Under the pieces are notes generated by a model. That model searched no databases and had not been told where the DNA came from. It saw only the letters and a list, made by a program, of their open reading frames with translations. DNA of 64,000 nucleotides from Bacteroidota bacterium (lineage in GTDB: Bacteria; Bacteroidota; Bacteroidia; Cytophagales; Cyclobacteriaceae). A program made the position numbers and the translations under genes. Where the stretch lies: assembly GCA_018267215.1 (NCBI GenBank), contig JAFDYX010000029.1, positions 1 through 64,000 of the forward strand. The letters run 5' to 3'. Below are positions 9,765 to 18,049 of this stretch, piece by piece (positions within the stretch are counted from its first letter, which is position 1; each line of letters begins with the position of its first letter).

Positions 9765-10336
9765 TGCCCGGCAACGAAAACCAAATCTTCAGCAGCTCTG
9801 CCGTTCCGTTCCGTTTGGTTTTCTTAATGTGGTTAGTTTTCACCATTGAGTATTTGTACAACATAGACTTAGGTTTTTTGGGTATCTACCCGCGCACGAT
9901 GCATGGGCTGTTGGGTATTGTATTTGCCCCGATCATACACGGTAGCTTGGGACATTTGTTGTCCAATACTTTTCCATTGCTTTTTCTGGGCACACTTCTT
10001 TATTTTTTTTACGACCGCATTGGTGGCATTGTGTTCTTCCGGTGCTACTTCATTACCAATTTTCTGGTGTGGCTGCTCAGCCCACGGCTGTCGTACCATA
10101 TCGGTGCCAGCGGGCTGATTTATGGGCTTGCTTCATTCTTGATTTTGTTTGGCATCCTTCGGCAAGATTTTCTGTCGCTCACCATTTCACTAATCATCAC
10201 GTTTGTATATGGCGGAGCTATTGTATCGGGAATCTTGCCCAACGATCCGCACATTTCGTGGGAAGCTCACCTCTTTGGTGCAGCTACCGGAGTAGTAACC
10301 GCTTTTGATCTGGCCAGAAAAAAAAGAATCAGATAA
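9764..10336 (+). CDS. Rhomboid-family intramembrane serine protease
   Basis: 190 residues with about six hydrophobic segments. The family signatures are all present: HGSLGHLLSN near the loop/TM2 region (residues 59-68), the catalytic serine in GASG (Ser116), and the catalytic histidine in WEAHLFGAATG (His169). The protein should cleave membrane-spanning substrates within the inner membrane. The start overlaps the previous stop by one base, and the stop overlaps the holA start by one base, so the three genes are translationally coupled. The substrate cannot be told from sequence. Confidence 0.9.
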   Translation: MPGNENQIFSSSAVPFRLVFLMWLVFTIEYLYNIDLGFLGIYPRTMHGLLGIVFAPIIHGSLGHLLSNTFPLLFLGTLLYFFYDRIGGIVFFRCYFITNFLVWLLSPRLSYHIGASGLIYGLASFLILFGILRQDFLSLTISLIITFVYGGAIVSGILPNDPHISWEAHLFGAATGVVTAFDLARKKRIR

Positions 10337-11358
10337 TGGACGCATCGGCAAAAAAAATTTTAGAGAAATTAAAAAAGAAACAGTACGACCCTGTCTATCT
10401 ATTGCAAGGCGAAGAGACCTACTACATTGATAAAATTTCGGATTATATCGAAACGCATGCGCTGAATAGTGCAGAGAAAGGATTTAATCAGGTAATACTC
10501 TACGGCAAAGACGCACCGATGGCCACCATTCTTACAAATGCCAGACGCTTTCCGATGATGGCCGAACGCCAGGTGGTAATTGTGCGCGAGGCGCAAGATA
10601 TTCCTGACCTCAATAAAGAAACCGGATCGAAGTTGTTGCTGGATTACCTGAAACAACCGGTGCCATCTACCGTGCTGGTGCTGTGCCATAAGCACAAAAC
10701 ACTGGATAAGCGGAAGGAGTTGGGCAAAAAAGCAGAGCAACTGGCCACTGCAGGTTCTTTTAAAAAACCATACGACAACCAGTTGGTTGAATTTGTGAGC
10801 GAATATTTTAGTGAAAAAAAATATACCATTGAAGAGGAAGCTGCCCGTATGCTGGCCGAATACGTAGGCAATGATTTAAACAGGCTGGCCAATGAAATTG
10901 ATAAAATACTAATTGACCACCCCGCCCAAGAACCTGTGCGTAGTGCCGACATCATGGCCAAGGTGGGGATCAGCCGTGAGTATAATATTTTTGAATTGCA
11001 ACGTGCTTTGGTGCATAGAGACAGGTTGCAAGCCGCCAAGATTACCAACTACTTTGAAGCCAATCCAAAAAAAAATCCGGCCATCCCCATGGTAGCATTT
11101 TTATACTCATTTTACAGCAAAGTGCTGGCAGCCCATACCGTTCCCGATCGCTCTGCACAAGGCCTGACAGTCGCATTGAAGATCAGCTCTTATGCGGTTA
11201 AAGATTACATGGCAGCCGTGCAGCGTTACCCACAGCAAAAAACACTTGAAATCATTTCGCTGCTGCAGCAAGCCGATTTAAAACTGAAAGGCGTTAACAG
11301 TGGGAGTGAAGGCGAAGGACAGATTTTTAAAGAATTGGTAACTAGAATTCTGATATAA
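10336..11358 (+). CDS. holA: DNA polymerase III delta subunit (clamp loader)
   Basis: 340 residues, the normal length for HolA. The N-terminus (YDPVYLLQGEETYYIDKI) matches the start of the delta AAA+ domain, followed by the degenerate nucleotide-binding core and the family pattern of a three-helix lid (NDLNRLANEIDKI around 178-192) and a C-terminal collar domain. Delta opens the beta clamp in the DnaX complex during loading. Transcription is shared with the upstream rhomboid gene through a TAATG overlap. Confidence 0.93.
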   Translation: MDASAKKILEKLKKKQYDPVYLLQGEETYYIDKISDYIETHALNSAEKGFNQVILYGKDAPMATILTNARRFPMMAERQVVIVREAQDIPDLNKETGSKLLLDYLKQPVPSTVLVLCHKHKTLDKRKELGKKAEQLATAGSFKKPYDNQLVEFVSEYFSEKKYTIEEEAARMLAEYVGNDLNRLANEIDKILIDHPAQEPVRSADIMAKVGISREYNIFELQRALVHRDRLQAAKITNYFEANPKKNPAIPMVAFLYSFYSKVLAAHTVPDRSAQGLTVALKISSYAVKDYMAAVQRYPQQKTLEIISLLQQADLKLKGVNSGSEGEGQIFKELVTRILI

Positions 11359-11362
11359 CACA

Positions 11363-11391
11363 AACGGCCACCTCAAAATGAAGTAGCCGTT
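11363..11391. terminator. Possible bidirectional terminator hairpin
   Basis: AACGGC at 11363-11368 is complementary to GCCGTT at 11386-11391, with a partly paired interior. It lies between the convergent holA and outer-membrane efflux genes, where a two-way terminator is expected. There is no T-run on either side, so the call is weak. Confidence 0.35.
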
Positions 11392-11414
11392 GTAATGCGC
11401 TAAGTTTTCAGGTA

Positions 11415-12848
11415 TTAGTTCCAGCCACCGCCTAAGGCCTGATAGATATTAACCATGGCATTCATCTGCATCTTTTTGGTTTCGATGAGTTCGAATTTTG
11501 AATCTAACGCATCGCGCTGGGTAAACAACACTTCCATATAATCTGCCCGTGCCGATTTAAAAAGCTTGGTAGAAATCGCTATTGATTCAGTCAGTGTTTG
11601 CACTTGGTTAGCTCTTTTCTCATAGCTTTTTTTCATGTTATTGATATTGGCCAACTGGTTGGCTACTTCAATATAGGCTGTTAAGATAGTTCGCTCATAA
11701 TTGAAGGCAGCCTGAATTTGCCGTGCACTGGCGCTGTAATAAGTAGCTTTGATAGCATTACGATTAATGAGTGGCCCAAACAGACCGGCTCCCAAGTTAT
11801 ACATCATAGACTCGGGCTTACTTACCAGATAGGTCGGATTAAAGGCATCAAACCCAATGGCTCCGGTAATATTTAATGAAGGGTAAAAATACATTTTGGC
11901 GACCTTCACATCTAAGTTGGCAGCGATCAGTCCAAATTCGGCCTGCCTGATATCGGGGCGGTTTTGCAATAACTGCGATGGAATGCCGGCATGAATGGAG
12001 TCGGGCACGATCTCAATAAAAGTCCACGAATTGCGTGCTACGCGTTTAGGGAATCGCCCGACCAGGAAATTGATTCTATTCTCAGTTTCAACGATACTTT
12101 GCTGAATAAGATAAATGTGGCTTTGGTTCTTCATCACTTCGGCCTCAAACCTGCGTACGGCTAACTCTGTTACCCGGGCAGACTTTTTTTGAAGTTTCAC
12201 AATTTCCAACGCATTTTGTAATATTTTAATATTCTGCTTTAGTATGTATAGCTGGTTGTCTAACGCCATCAGTTCGTAAAATGAATTGGCTATTTCTGCG
12301 ACCAGATGGGTAACCATGAAATTTTTGCCTGCGGTAGTGGCAAGGTAGCTGTAGATGGCAGACTTCCTGGAGTTGCGCAATTTTTTCCAGATGTCCACTT
12401 CCCAAGATATGTTGGCAGCTACCATGTAGTCGGGCAGCACCTCCGGTATTTGCTTTCCTTGCGAAATGTTGGTGGTAGCATCCACCGCCCCCAACCTTGT
12501 GTAGCGGCCCATCTTGTCGAACCCGGCACCTCCGCCAATATTGACAAATGGCAGGTAAGCTGCTTTGCGGGCACGCACTTCGTTATTGGCAATATTGATT
12601 TCCTGCAGGATGATGTTCAGTTCCTGATTGTTTCGCAGGGCTGTGTCAATAAGCGAAGTGAGATACGGATCGGTAAAAAATTCTTTCCATTTGATGGTAG
12701 CCGTATTCAGCGTATCCGTAGAGCTGTAATAATCCGCTGGCAATTTTTTATTCTCCTTTTTTTGCAAAATGGAAGGAACACTGCATCGCCAGTAGGTGAG
12801 GGCAATCAGAATAAGCCCGGTATAGGTTAATAGTTTTTTAGTGCGCAT
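11415..12848 (-). CDS. Outer-membrane efflux channel lipoprotein (TolC/OprM/NodT family)
   Basis: Placed at the ATG at 12848, the protein is 477 residues and begins MRTKKLLTYTGLILIAL followed by a cysteine (Cys21) that fits a lipid-attached signal peptide. A longer reading frame runs back to 13070 but its extra residues lie inside the pump gene and do not look like protein. The body has the two-fold outer-membrane-efflux repeat of long helical segments, including LLQNRPDIRQAEFGLIAAN, a hallmark of the family. It forms the outer-membrane exit duct for the RND pump encoded upstream. The start overlaps the pump gene's 3' end by 11 bases. Confidence 0.92.
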   Translation of the reverse strand: MRTKKLLTYTGLILIALTYWRCSVPSILQKKENKKLPADYYSSTDTLNTATIKWKEFFTDPYLTSLIDTALRNNQELNIILQEINIANNEVRARKAAYLPFVNIGGGAGFDKMGRYTRLGAVDATTNISQGKQIPEVLPDYMVAANISWEVDIWKKLRNSRKSAIYSYLATTAGKNFMVTHLVAEIANSFYELMALDNQLYILKQNIKILQNALEIVKLQKKSARVTELAVRRFEAEVMKNQSHIYLIQQSIVETENRINFLVGRFPKRVARNSWTFIEIVPDSIHAGIPSQLLQNRPDIRQAEFGLIAANLDVKVAKMYFYPSLNITGAIGFDAFNPTYLVSKPESMMYNLGAGLFGPLINRNAIKATYYSASARQIQAAFNYERTILTAYIEVANQLANINNMKKSYEKRANQVQTLTESIAISTKLFKSARADYMEVLFTQRDALDSKFELIETKKMQMNAMVNIYQALGGGWN

Positions 12849-15800
12849 GGTCATCACTTTCGTCAGGTTGGGGGAAACTGTCCATTTTGTGAACCAGATC
12901 TTCAGACAAAGAATCTTTCTCTTCGTCTTTAATGAGTTTGCGGCCCGAGGCCATCTTACCGAAGATGTAGTAAAGCCCGGGAACAATGATAACACCAAAG
13001 ATTGTTCCGAAGAGCATACCTCCGAGTGCCGAAGAACCGATGGTGCGGTTACCGATGGCTCCGGCACCATGTGCCAAAACCAATGGTATCAAACCGGCAA
13101 TGAAAGCAAAAGATGTCATCAATATCGGACGGAAACGAACGCGCGCCCCTTCGATGGCTGCTTCGAGTACGCTCATACCTTGTTGGTGCTTTTGGTTGGC
13201 AAACTCCACAATCAACACCGCATTTTTCCCCAATAAACCAACCAACATAATTAATCCCACCTGTGCGTAGATGTCGTTGGCAAGTCCCATCGATTTTACC
13301 AGCAGAAAAGAGCCAAACACACCGGCCGGCAATGAGAGCACCACGGCCAGCGGGATGATGAAACTTTCGTATTGTGCAGCCAACACCAAGTAAACGAAAG
13401 CAAGCACGATGAGGAAAATATAAATAGCTTCGTTTCCGCGCCTTACTTCATCGTACGAAAGGGCAGCCCAGTCAATGTCGAAACCACGTGGTAAAGTTTT
13501 GGCGGCCACTTCTTTTACGGCTGCAATGGCTTCCCCACTGCTGTATCCTTTGGCGGGGCCACCCCGGATGGCCGCAGTGTTGTACATATTGTACCTATTG
13601 ATTTCGTTGGCACCCTGCTGCTTTTTTATTTTCATAAAAGCCGAGAAGGGAACCATTTCGTTATGGTCGTTTTTCACCCACAGGTTCATCAAGTCAGATG
13701 GCAGGCGTCTGAACTCAGGTGCTGCCTGCACAAATACTTTAAAAAAACGTTGGTATTTGATGAAGCCCAGTTCGTACGTGCTGCCCACAAAAATGGAAAG
13801 TGTGTTCATGGCATTGCCGATGGTGACACCCTTTTGCATAGCTAACTGATTATCGAATTCAATTTCATATTGCGGATAGTTAGCGCTGAAGAAAGTAAAT
13901 AACCCGGTAAGTTCTTTGCGTTTTTCCAACGCGGCCATGAATTCGTTTTTCACACGCTCAAGGTCATCATAAGTGCCATCCGGGTTTTTGTCGAGCAACT
14001 GCAGGGCAAACCCACCGGCTGCACCGAAACCGGGCACGGCAGGTGGATCGAAAAACTCGATGGTGGCACCAGGGAAATCTTTAGCTTTTTCTTCCAGTTC
14101 GTAAGTAATTTCTTGTACGGTATGCTTGCGATCAGACCACGGCTTAAGATTGATCAAACAAGTAGCAGCGTTGGAGCCGCGCCCTTCGGTAAGAACTTCA
14201 TAACCCGCGATAGAAGAAACGGATTTAATCCCCTCCACTGTCATAATACTCTCTTGCAGTTGGCGCGAAATATCGTTGGTTCTCTCAAGGGTAGAGCCAG
14301 GCGGGGTTTGCACGATTGCATAGATCATACCCTGATCTTCGGGAGGAATGAAACCCGAAGGCAGTTTGCTGGCAATGACTATGATGCCCACCACAAAAAC
14401 AATCCACAACCCCACGGTTACAGATCTTCGTTTGGCAATGTGCTGCAACACCCATACATACCGGCCTGTAATTTTTTCGAAGCCCCGGTTAAAGGAGTCA
14501 ATAAATCGGTTGAAGAGATTTCTTTTTCTGTGTTGCCCATGTGTATTCTTTAAAATCATGGCACACAAAACCGGGGTAAGCGTTAAAGCCACAAGCCCCG
14601 ATAAAACAATGGAGCTGGCCATGGTAATGGAAAACTGACGGTAGAAAACACCCACCGGGCCTGACATAAATGAGATGGGGATAAATACAGCAGTCATTAA
14701 AAGTGTGATGGCGATAACAGCCCCGCTGATTTCTCCTAACACGAGTTGCACAGCTTTGTAGGGAGAAACATGGTCGCTCTCCATCTTGGCATGCACCGCC
14801 TCCACCACCACGATGGCATCGTCCACCACAATACCGATGGCCAACACAATAGCAAACAGGGTGATCATGTTGATGGTTAAACCAAATACCTGCATGAAGA
14901 TAAAGGCACCAATTAGCGAGATAGGTACGGCTAAGGTTGGGATCAAAGTAGATCGCCAGTCGCCCAAGAAGATAAACACCACCAACGCCACGAGGATGAA
15001 GGCATCCCGCAGGGTGTGGATTACGTTTTCGGTAGAGGCATCTAAAAACTTAGATACATCATAACTCACTTCATAGTCCATACCGGGCGGGAAATCTTTC
15101 TTCAGCGCCTCTAGTTTTGCTTTCACATTGGCAATCACCTCGCTGGCATTACTGCCATAGGTCTGCTTTAAGACAATGGCGGCAGAAGGATAGCCGTTGA
15201 TGTTGGAGTAGATGTCGTAATATTCACTTCCTAAAGTTACTGTTGCAATGTCTTTCAAACGAAGCAACTCACCCTTGGCATTGGCCCGGATGATGATATT
15301 TTCGTATTGTTTGGGGTCGTTGAAACGATCAGCATAAGCTAATACAAACTCCAATGCCTCGGCTCGTTTGCTGTCGCCACGCCCGATGCGCCCCGGCTTG
15401 CCGATAATGCTTTGGTCGGCCATGGCATCCATTACTTCATCGGGAGAAACAGTATAGGCACGCATCCGCTCAGGGTTGAGCCATACACGCATGGCATATT
15501 GCCGGCTGCCAAGAATGCGCACTTGCCCGATACCATTAATGCGTTGAATTTCCGGAACCATAGTAACGCCCGCATAGTTGAACAAGAATTTCATATTGGC
15601 ATTCTTGTCGGTGCTATACAGGTTTACGTACATGAGCATACTGGGAATTACCGGGGTGATGATAACCCCTTCTCGTTGTACCAAAACAGGAAGACGGTTT
15701 CTTACTTGCTCTACGCGATTGGAAACCTGTACCAAAGCCTGGTTGATATCAGAGCCAGGCTGAAATATTACTTGTATGTTGGCTTCGCCAGCGCTGGTGG

Positions 15801-16044
15801 CATCGGAGGTCATGTAACGCATCCCCCAGGCTCCGTTGATAGCTTGCTCCAGCGGGATAATCACAGACTCAGTAAGTGTTTTGGCGGCAGCGCCAGGGTA
15901 AGAAGCAGACACCATCACCACAGGGGGAGCCACCGAAGGAAACTGAGATGTGGACAGAGTGGTAATAGACAATACACCCATGAAAATAATCACGAGCGAT
16001 AACACAATGGCAAGTACCGGTCTTTTTAAAAATGCACTAAACAT
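12838..16044 (-). CDS. RND multidrug efflux transporter (AcrB/MexB-like, HAE1)
   Basis: 1068 residues, typical for hydrophobe/amphiphile RND pumps. It shows the N-terminal start MFSAFLKRPVLAIVLSLVII, two repeated sets of six membrane helices flanking large periplasmic loops, and the TM4 motif GIVVDDAIVVVE with the proton-relay aspartates. The AcrB-type motif GKNAVLIVEFA in the second half is also present. It exports drugs or other amphiphiles using the proton gradient, together with the membrane-fusion lipoprotein (21 bases upstream) and the outer-membrane channel (overlapping downstream). No TetR-type regulator lies next to the operon. Confidence 0.96.
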   Translation of the reverse strand: MFSAFLKRPVLAIVLSLVIIFMGVLSITTLSTSQFPSVAPPVVMVSASYPGAAAKTLTESVIIPLEQAINGAWGMRYMTSDATSAGEANIQVIFQPGSDINQALVQVSNRVEQVRNRLPVLVQREGVIITPVIPSMLMYVNLYSTDKNANMKFLFNYAGVTMVPEIQRINGIGQVRILGSRQYAMRVWLNPERMRAYTVSPDEVMDAMADQSIIGKPGRIGRGDSKRAEALEFVLAYADRFNDPKQYENIIIRANAKGELLRLKDIATVTLGSEYYDIYSNINGYPSAAIVLKQTYGSNASEVIANVKAKLEALKKDFPPGMDYEVSYDVSKFLDASTENVIHTLRDAFILVALVVFIFLGDWRSTLIPTLAVPISLIGAFIFMQVFGLTINMITLFAIVLAIGIVVDDAIVVVEAVHAKMESDHVSPYKAVQLVLGEISGAVIAITLLMTAVFIPISFMSGPVGVFYRQFSITMASSIVLSGLVALTLTPVLCAMILKNTHGQHRKRNLFNRFIDSFNRGFEKITGRYVWVLQHIAKRRSVTVGLWIVFVVGIIVIASKLPSGFIPPEDQGMIYAIVQTPPGSTLERTNDISRQLQESIMTVEGIKSVSSIAGYEVLTEGRGSNAATCLINLKPWSDRKHTVQEITYELEEKAKDFPGATIEFFDPPAVPGFGAAGGFALQLLDKNPDGTYDDLERVKNEFMAALEKRKELTGLFTFFSANYPQYEIEFDNQLAMQKGVTIGNAMNTLSIFVGSTYELGFIKYQRFFKVFVQAAPEFRRLPSDLMNLWVKNDHNEMVPFSAFMKIKKQQGANEINRYNMYNTAAIRGGPAKGYSSGEAIAAVKEVAAKTLPRGFDIDWAALSYDEVRRGNEAIYIFLIVLAFVYLVLAAQYESFIIPLAVVLSLPAGVFGSFLLVKSMGLANDIYAQVGLIMLVGLLGKNAVLIVEFANQKHQQGMSVLEAAIEGARVRFRPILMTSFAFIAGLIPLVLAHGAGAIGNRTIGSSALGGMLFGTIFGVIIVPGLYYIFGKMASGRKLIKDEEKDSLSEDLVHKMDSFPQPDESDDHAH

Positions 16045-16065
16045 CTTATATTTTGTTAGAGGGTG

Positions 16066-17148
16066 TTATTCAACATATACTTTTAAGCGGGGCAGCACCG
16101 TCTTAGGGTCTTCGTATTTGTATTCGGCAAGCTTTTCGTTATCGCGTACTTTGCGTATGCCCTCTAACATAATTTTTTCTTTATCGCTTAAACCGGCCGT
16201 AATAATATAAAGGTCTGGCAGTTCAGAGCCGATCTTGATCTCTCGTTGATGAACAACGTTGTCTTTATCTACGACAAACACATACTTCTTTTCAAGCACC
16301 TCGAAAGTTGCTTTTTGCGGGATGATCAAGGCGTTTTTTAGCGGAGAAGTAGCCAGCACATTTCCCGTTTCTCCATGTCTCAATAATCCTTGAGGATTAG
16401 GGAAGGTAGCCCGGAAGGCAATGTTTCCGGTTTCATTATTGAAATCGGCTTCGATGGTTTTAACGATGCCGGGATGATCGAATATCACGTTGTTGGCCAT
16501 TTGCAGTTGCACCCGCATCAAACTATCTTTTTTAAGATTGGATTTATAGTTCAGGTATTCGGCCTCGGGCACGTTGAAGTAAACCCACATCTCGCTGTTG
16601 TCTGACAGTGTGGTGAGCAAGTCGCCTTCGTTGACAAGGCTCCCCAGTCGTACATAAAAACGATCCATGATACCATCAAAAGGAGCTTTTACTTCTGTAA
16701 ACCCCAAGTGTACGGCAGCCAGCGATTGCTGTGCTTTGGCTTTATCTAATTTGGCTTTGGCCAACGCCAGTTCGTTGGGCGAAACCACATTGCTGTCTGC
16801 CAGTTGTTTGGTGTTTAGATATTCGATCTCTGCAAATTTTGTCTCGGCTTCCGCCTTCTGCAATTCAGCCCGGTACAATAAAGGCAGGATCTGAAACATG
16901 AGCTGGCCTTGCTTCACATTCTTTCCTTCGTCCACATAGATATTTTGCAGATAACCTTGCTCAAGAGCTCTCAACTCAATGTGCTGTATCGCACGAATCT
17001 GGCAAACATAAGCTCGGGTAATAAGCGTGTCTTTCCGGATAGGGCTTGTAACGAGAAATTTAACATCTTCTGCTTTCTCCTCTTTTTTTGAGCAGCCCAT
17101 ACAGTAAAACAGGATGGCCAAGCCGATGATGAGGGGGATTTTTTTCAT
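16066..17148 (-). CDS. RND periplasmic adaptor (membrane-fusion) lipoprotein
   Basis: 360 residues. The signal peptide ends in the lipobox YCMGC (Cys19), so the protein should be lipid-anchored. Next come a biotinyl-lipoyl-like half motif (EQGYLQNIYVDEGKNVKQGQ), a helical hairpin rich in A/E/K (about 95-150), the second lipoyl half (VKAPFDGIMDRFYVRLGSLV), a beta barrel and a membrane-proximal domain. It links the pump to the outer-membrane channel. First gene of the three-gene efflux operon. No exact TAnnTTTG element was found in the 133 bases upstream. Confidence 0.94.
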   Translation of the reverse strand: MKKIPLIIGLAILFYCMGCSKKEEKAEDVKFLVTSPIRKDTLITRAYVCQIRAIQHIELRALEQGYLQNIYVDEGKNVKQGQLMFQILPLLYRAELQKAEAETKFAEIEYLNTKQLADSNVVSPNELALAKAKLDKAKAQQSLAAVHLGFTEVKAPFDGIMDRFYVRLGSLVNEGDLLTTLSDNSEMWVYFNVPEAEYLNYKSNLKKDSLMRVQLQMANNVIFDHPGIVKTIEADFNNETGNIAFRATFPNPQGLLRHGETGNVLATSPLKNALIIPQKATFEVLEKKYVFVVDKDNVVHQREIKIGSELPDLYIITAGLSDKEKIMLEGIRKVRDNEKLAEYKYEDPKTVLPRLKVYVE

Positions 17149-17281
17149 ATACTTAATTATTCAATGGGGTCTATTTTGAGTTGTTATGGGTTTCTATTCG
17201 ACAGTTGACCTTAAACCAAAAATTTAGTTGTAAAGTGCTGCACAACACAAGCTACTTTTTTGTGTAGCCTGTGGTAAAGAT

Positions 17282-17668
17282 TCAAACTCTAAATACCTGA
17301 AAGAAGATACAAGCCGATTTCTTGAAAAAGAAAACAGAAACAGGATCAGAAATATAAACTTGGTTTAATCCCGAAAAGGAAAAATCATTAAATGACGGTG
17401 CGGAGATGAAAACAAAACTGTTAATGGTTTCGGAAAAAGACTTTTTGCATTCGGTGCGGTCTTCCTCATCTTCTTCTATAGAAATAATTTCCTGCTCATA
17501 AGTAAAGGAAGGTTTCTTTTTAAGAAAGGCCTGAGGCAACAGGTCAACCTTGTGAACATTCTTGCCCGAATTATTGGATGCTTGCAGGAAGCCGAAACTG
17601 TGTTGCTGATAGACCACAACCAGTATCAGGATACCGATAAATAAAAGATATTTAGTGAGGGGTCTCAA
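17282..17668 (-). CDS. Small hypothetical membrane protein (uncertain)
   Basis: 128 codons from a TTG start; the frame stays open further upstream but offers no ATG, GTG or TTG. The N-terminus has one clear hydrophobic segment (YLLFIGILILVVVYQ), followed by a polar region with an acidic run IEEDEED and a phenylalanine-rich tail. I do not recognise a family. It sits between the efflux operon and tRNA-Asp. It may be a small anchored periplasmic protein or a chance frame in AT-rich DNA. Confidence 0.4.
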   Translation of the reverse strand: MRPLTKYLLFIGILILVVVYQQHSFGFLQASNNSGKNVHKVDLLPQAFLKKKPSFTYEQEIISIEEDEEDRTECKKSFSETINSFVFISAPSFNDFSFSGLNQVYISDPVSVFFFKKSACIFFQVFRV

Positions 17669-17815
17669 GAATTGAAAAAAGGTATAAACGGAAATGCGGT
17701 ACAGTAGGCTATTTTTTTCAATATTATTTTTTACCAGAACAGTGTTTCTATTTATCGAATTTTGAATTTAACCGATTAAAAAATACCAGACACCTGCTAC
17801 CGCCAAACACCAAGC

Positions 17816-17838
17816 CAAACTTTGACAATCAAAGTTTG
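17816..17838 (-). terminator. Hairpin downstream of tRNA-Asp
   Basis: A perfect 9-bp stem (CAAACTTTG / CAAAGTTTG) with a 5-base loop starts 17 bases beyond the CCA end of the tRNA. No T-run follows on the minus strand, so it could be a processing signal or a terminator of the T-less type. Confidence 0.4.
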
Positions 17839-17854
17839 AAATGGTTTAACCTTC

Positions 17855-17931
17855 TGGCGGTCCGGACGGGACTCGAACCCGCGACCTCCTGCGTGACAGG
17901 CAGGCATTCTAACCAGCTGAACTACCGGACC
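17855..17931 (-). tRNA. tRNA-Asp (anticodon GTC)
   Basis: Read on the minus strand, the 77 bases fold as a complete cloverleaf: acceptor GGTCCGG pairs with CCGGACC, the D-loop contains AGCTGGTTAGA, the anticodon stem CCTGC/GCAGG encloses the loop CTGTCAC with anticodon GTC, and the T-loop is GGTTCGAGTCC. The discriminator base is G and CCA is encoded (17855-17857). It has its own near-perfect promoter at 17946-17976 and lies divergent from the CCA-adding enzyme gene. Confidence 0.97.
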
Positions 17932-17945
17932 TAAAAAACAGGGTG

Positions 17946-17976
17946 CAAAGATAACCGTAGCATTCGCTAATGCAAA
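17946..17976 (-). promoter_or_regulatory. Promoter of tRNA-Asp (TTTG-N19-TATCTTTG)
   Basis: On the minus strand, TTTG (17976-17973) is followed after exactly 19 bases by TATCTTTG (17953-17946), an exact match to the Bacteroidota sigma-A consensus TTTG-N19/20-TAnnTTTG. Transcription would start a few bases before the mature tRNA 5' end at 17931. Confidence 0.8.
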
Positions 17977-18009
17977 AAAAAACGTGCGAATTTGTGGCCT
18001 ATTTCTATT

Positions 18010-18017
18010 TACCTTTG
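18010..18017 (+). promoter_or_regulatory. -7 element of the CCA-adding enzyme gene
   Basis: TACCTTTG matches the Bacteroidota -7 consensus exactly. A TTTG lies at 17991-17994, only 15 bases upstream, so the -33 match is poor. Its position implies a transcript starting near 18024, which supports the GTG at 18050 and argues against any start before it. Confidence 0.45.
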
Positions 18018-18049
18018 ACAGTTTTTGTCTGATCAGCTTAATTTTTAAT

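Noticed and set aside
11415..13070. Longer start for the outer-membrane efflux gene
   Set aside because: The added codons lie wholly inside the RND pump gene and read as non-protein-like sequence; the ATG at 12848 begins a good signal peptide.
17984..18049. GTG start at 17984 for the CCA-adding enzyme
   Set aside because: It would precede the likely -7 element at 18010-18017, and the added residues have no family match.
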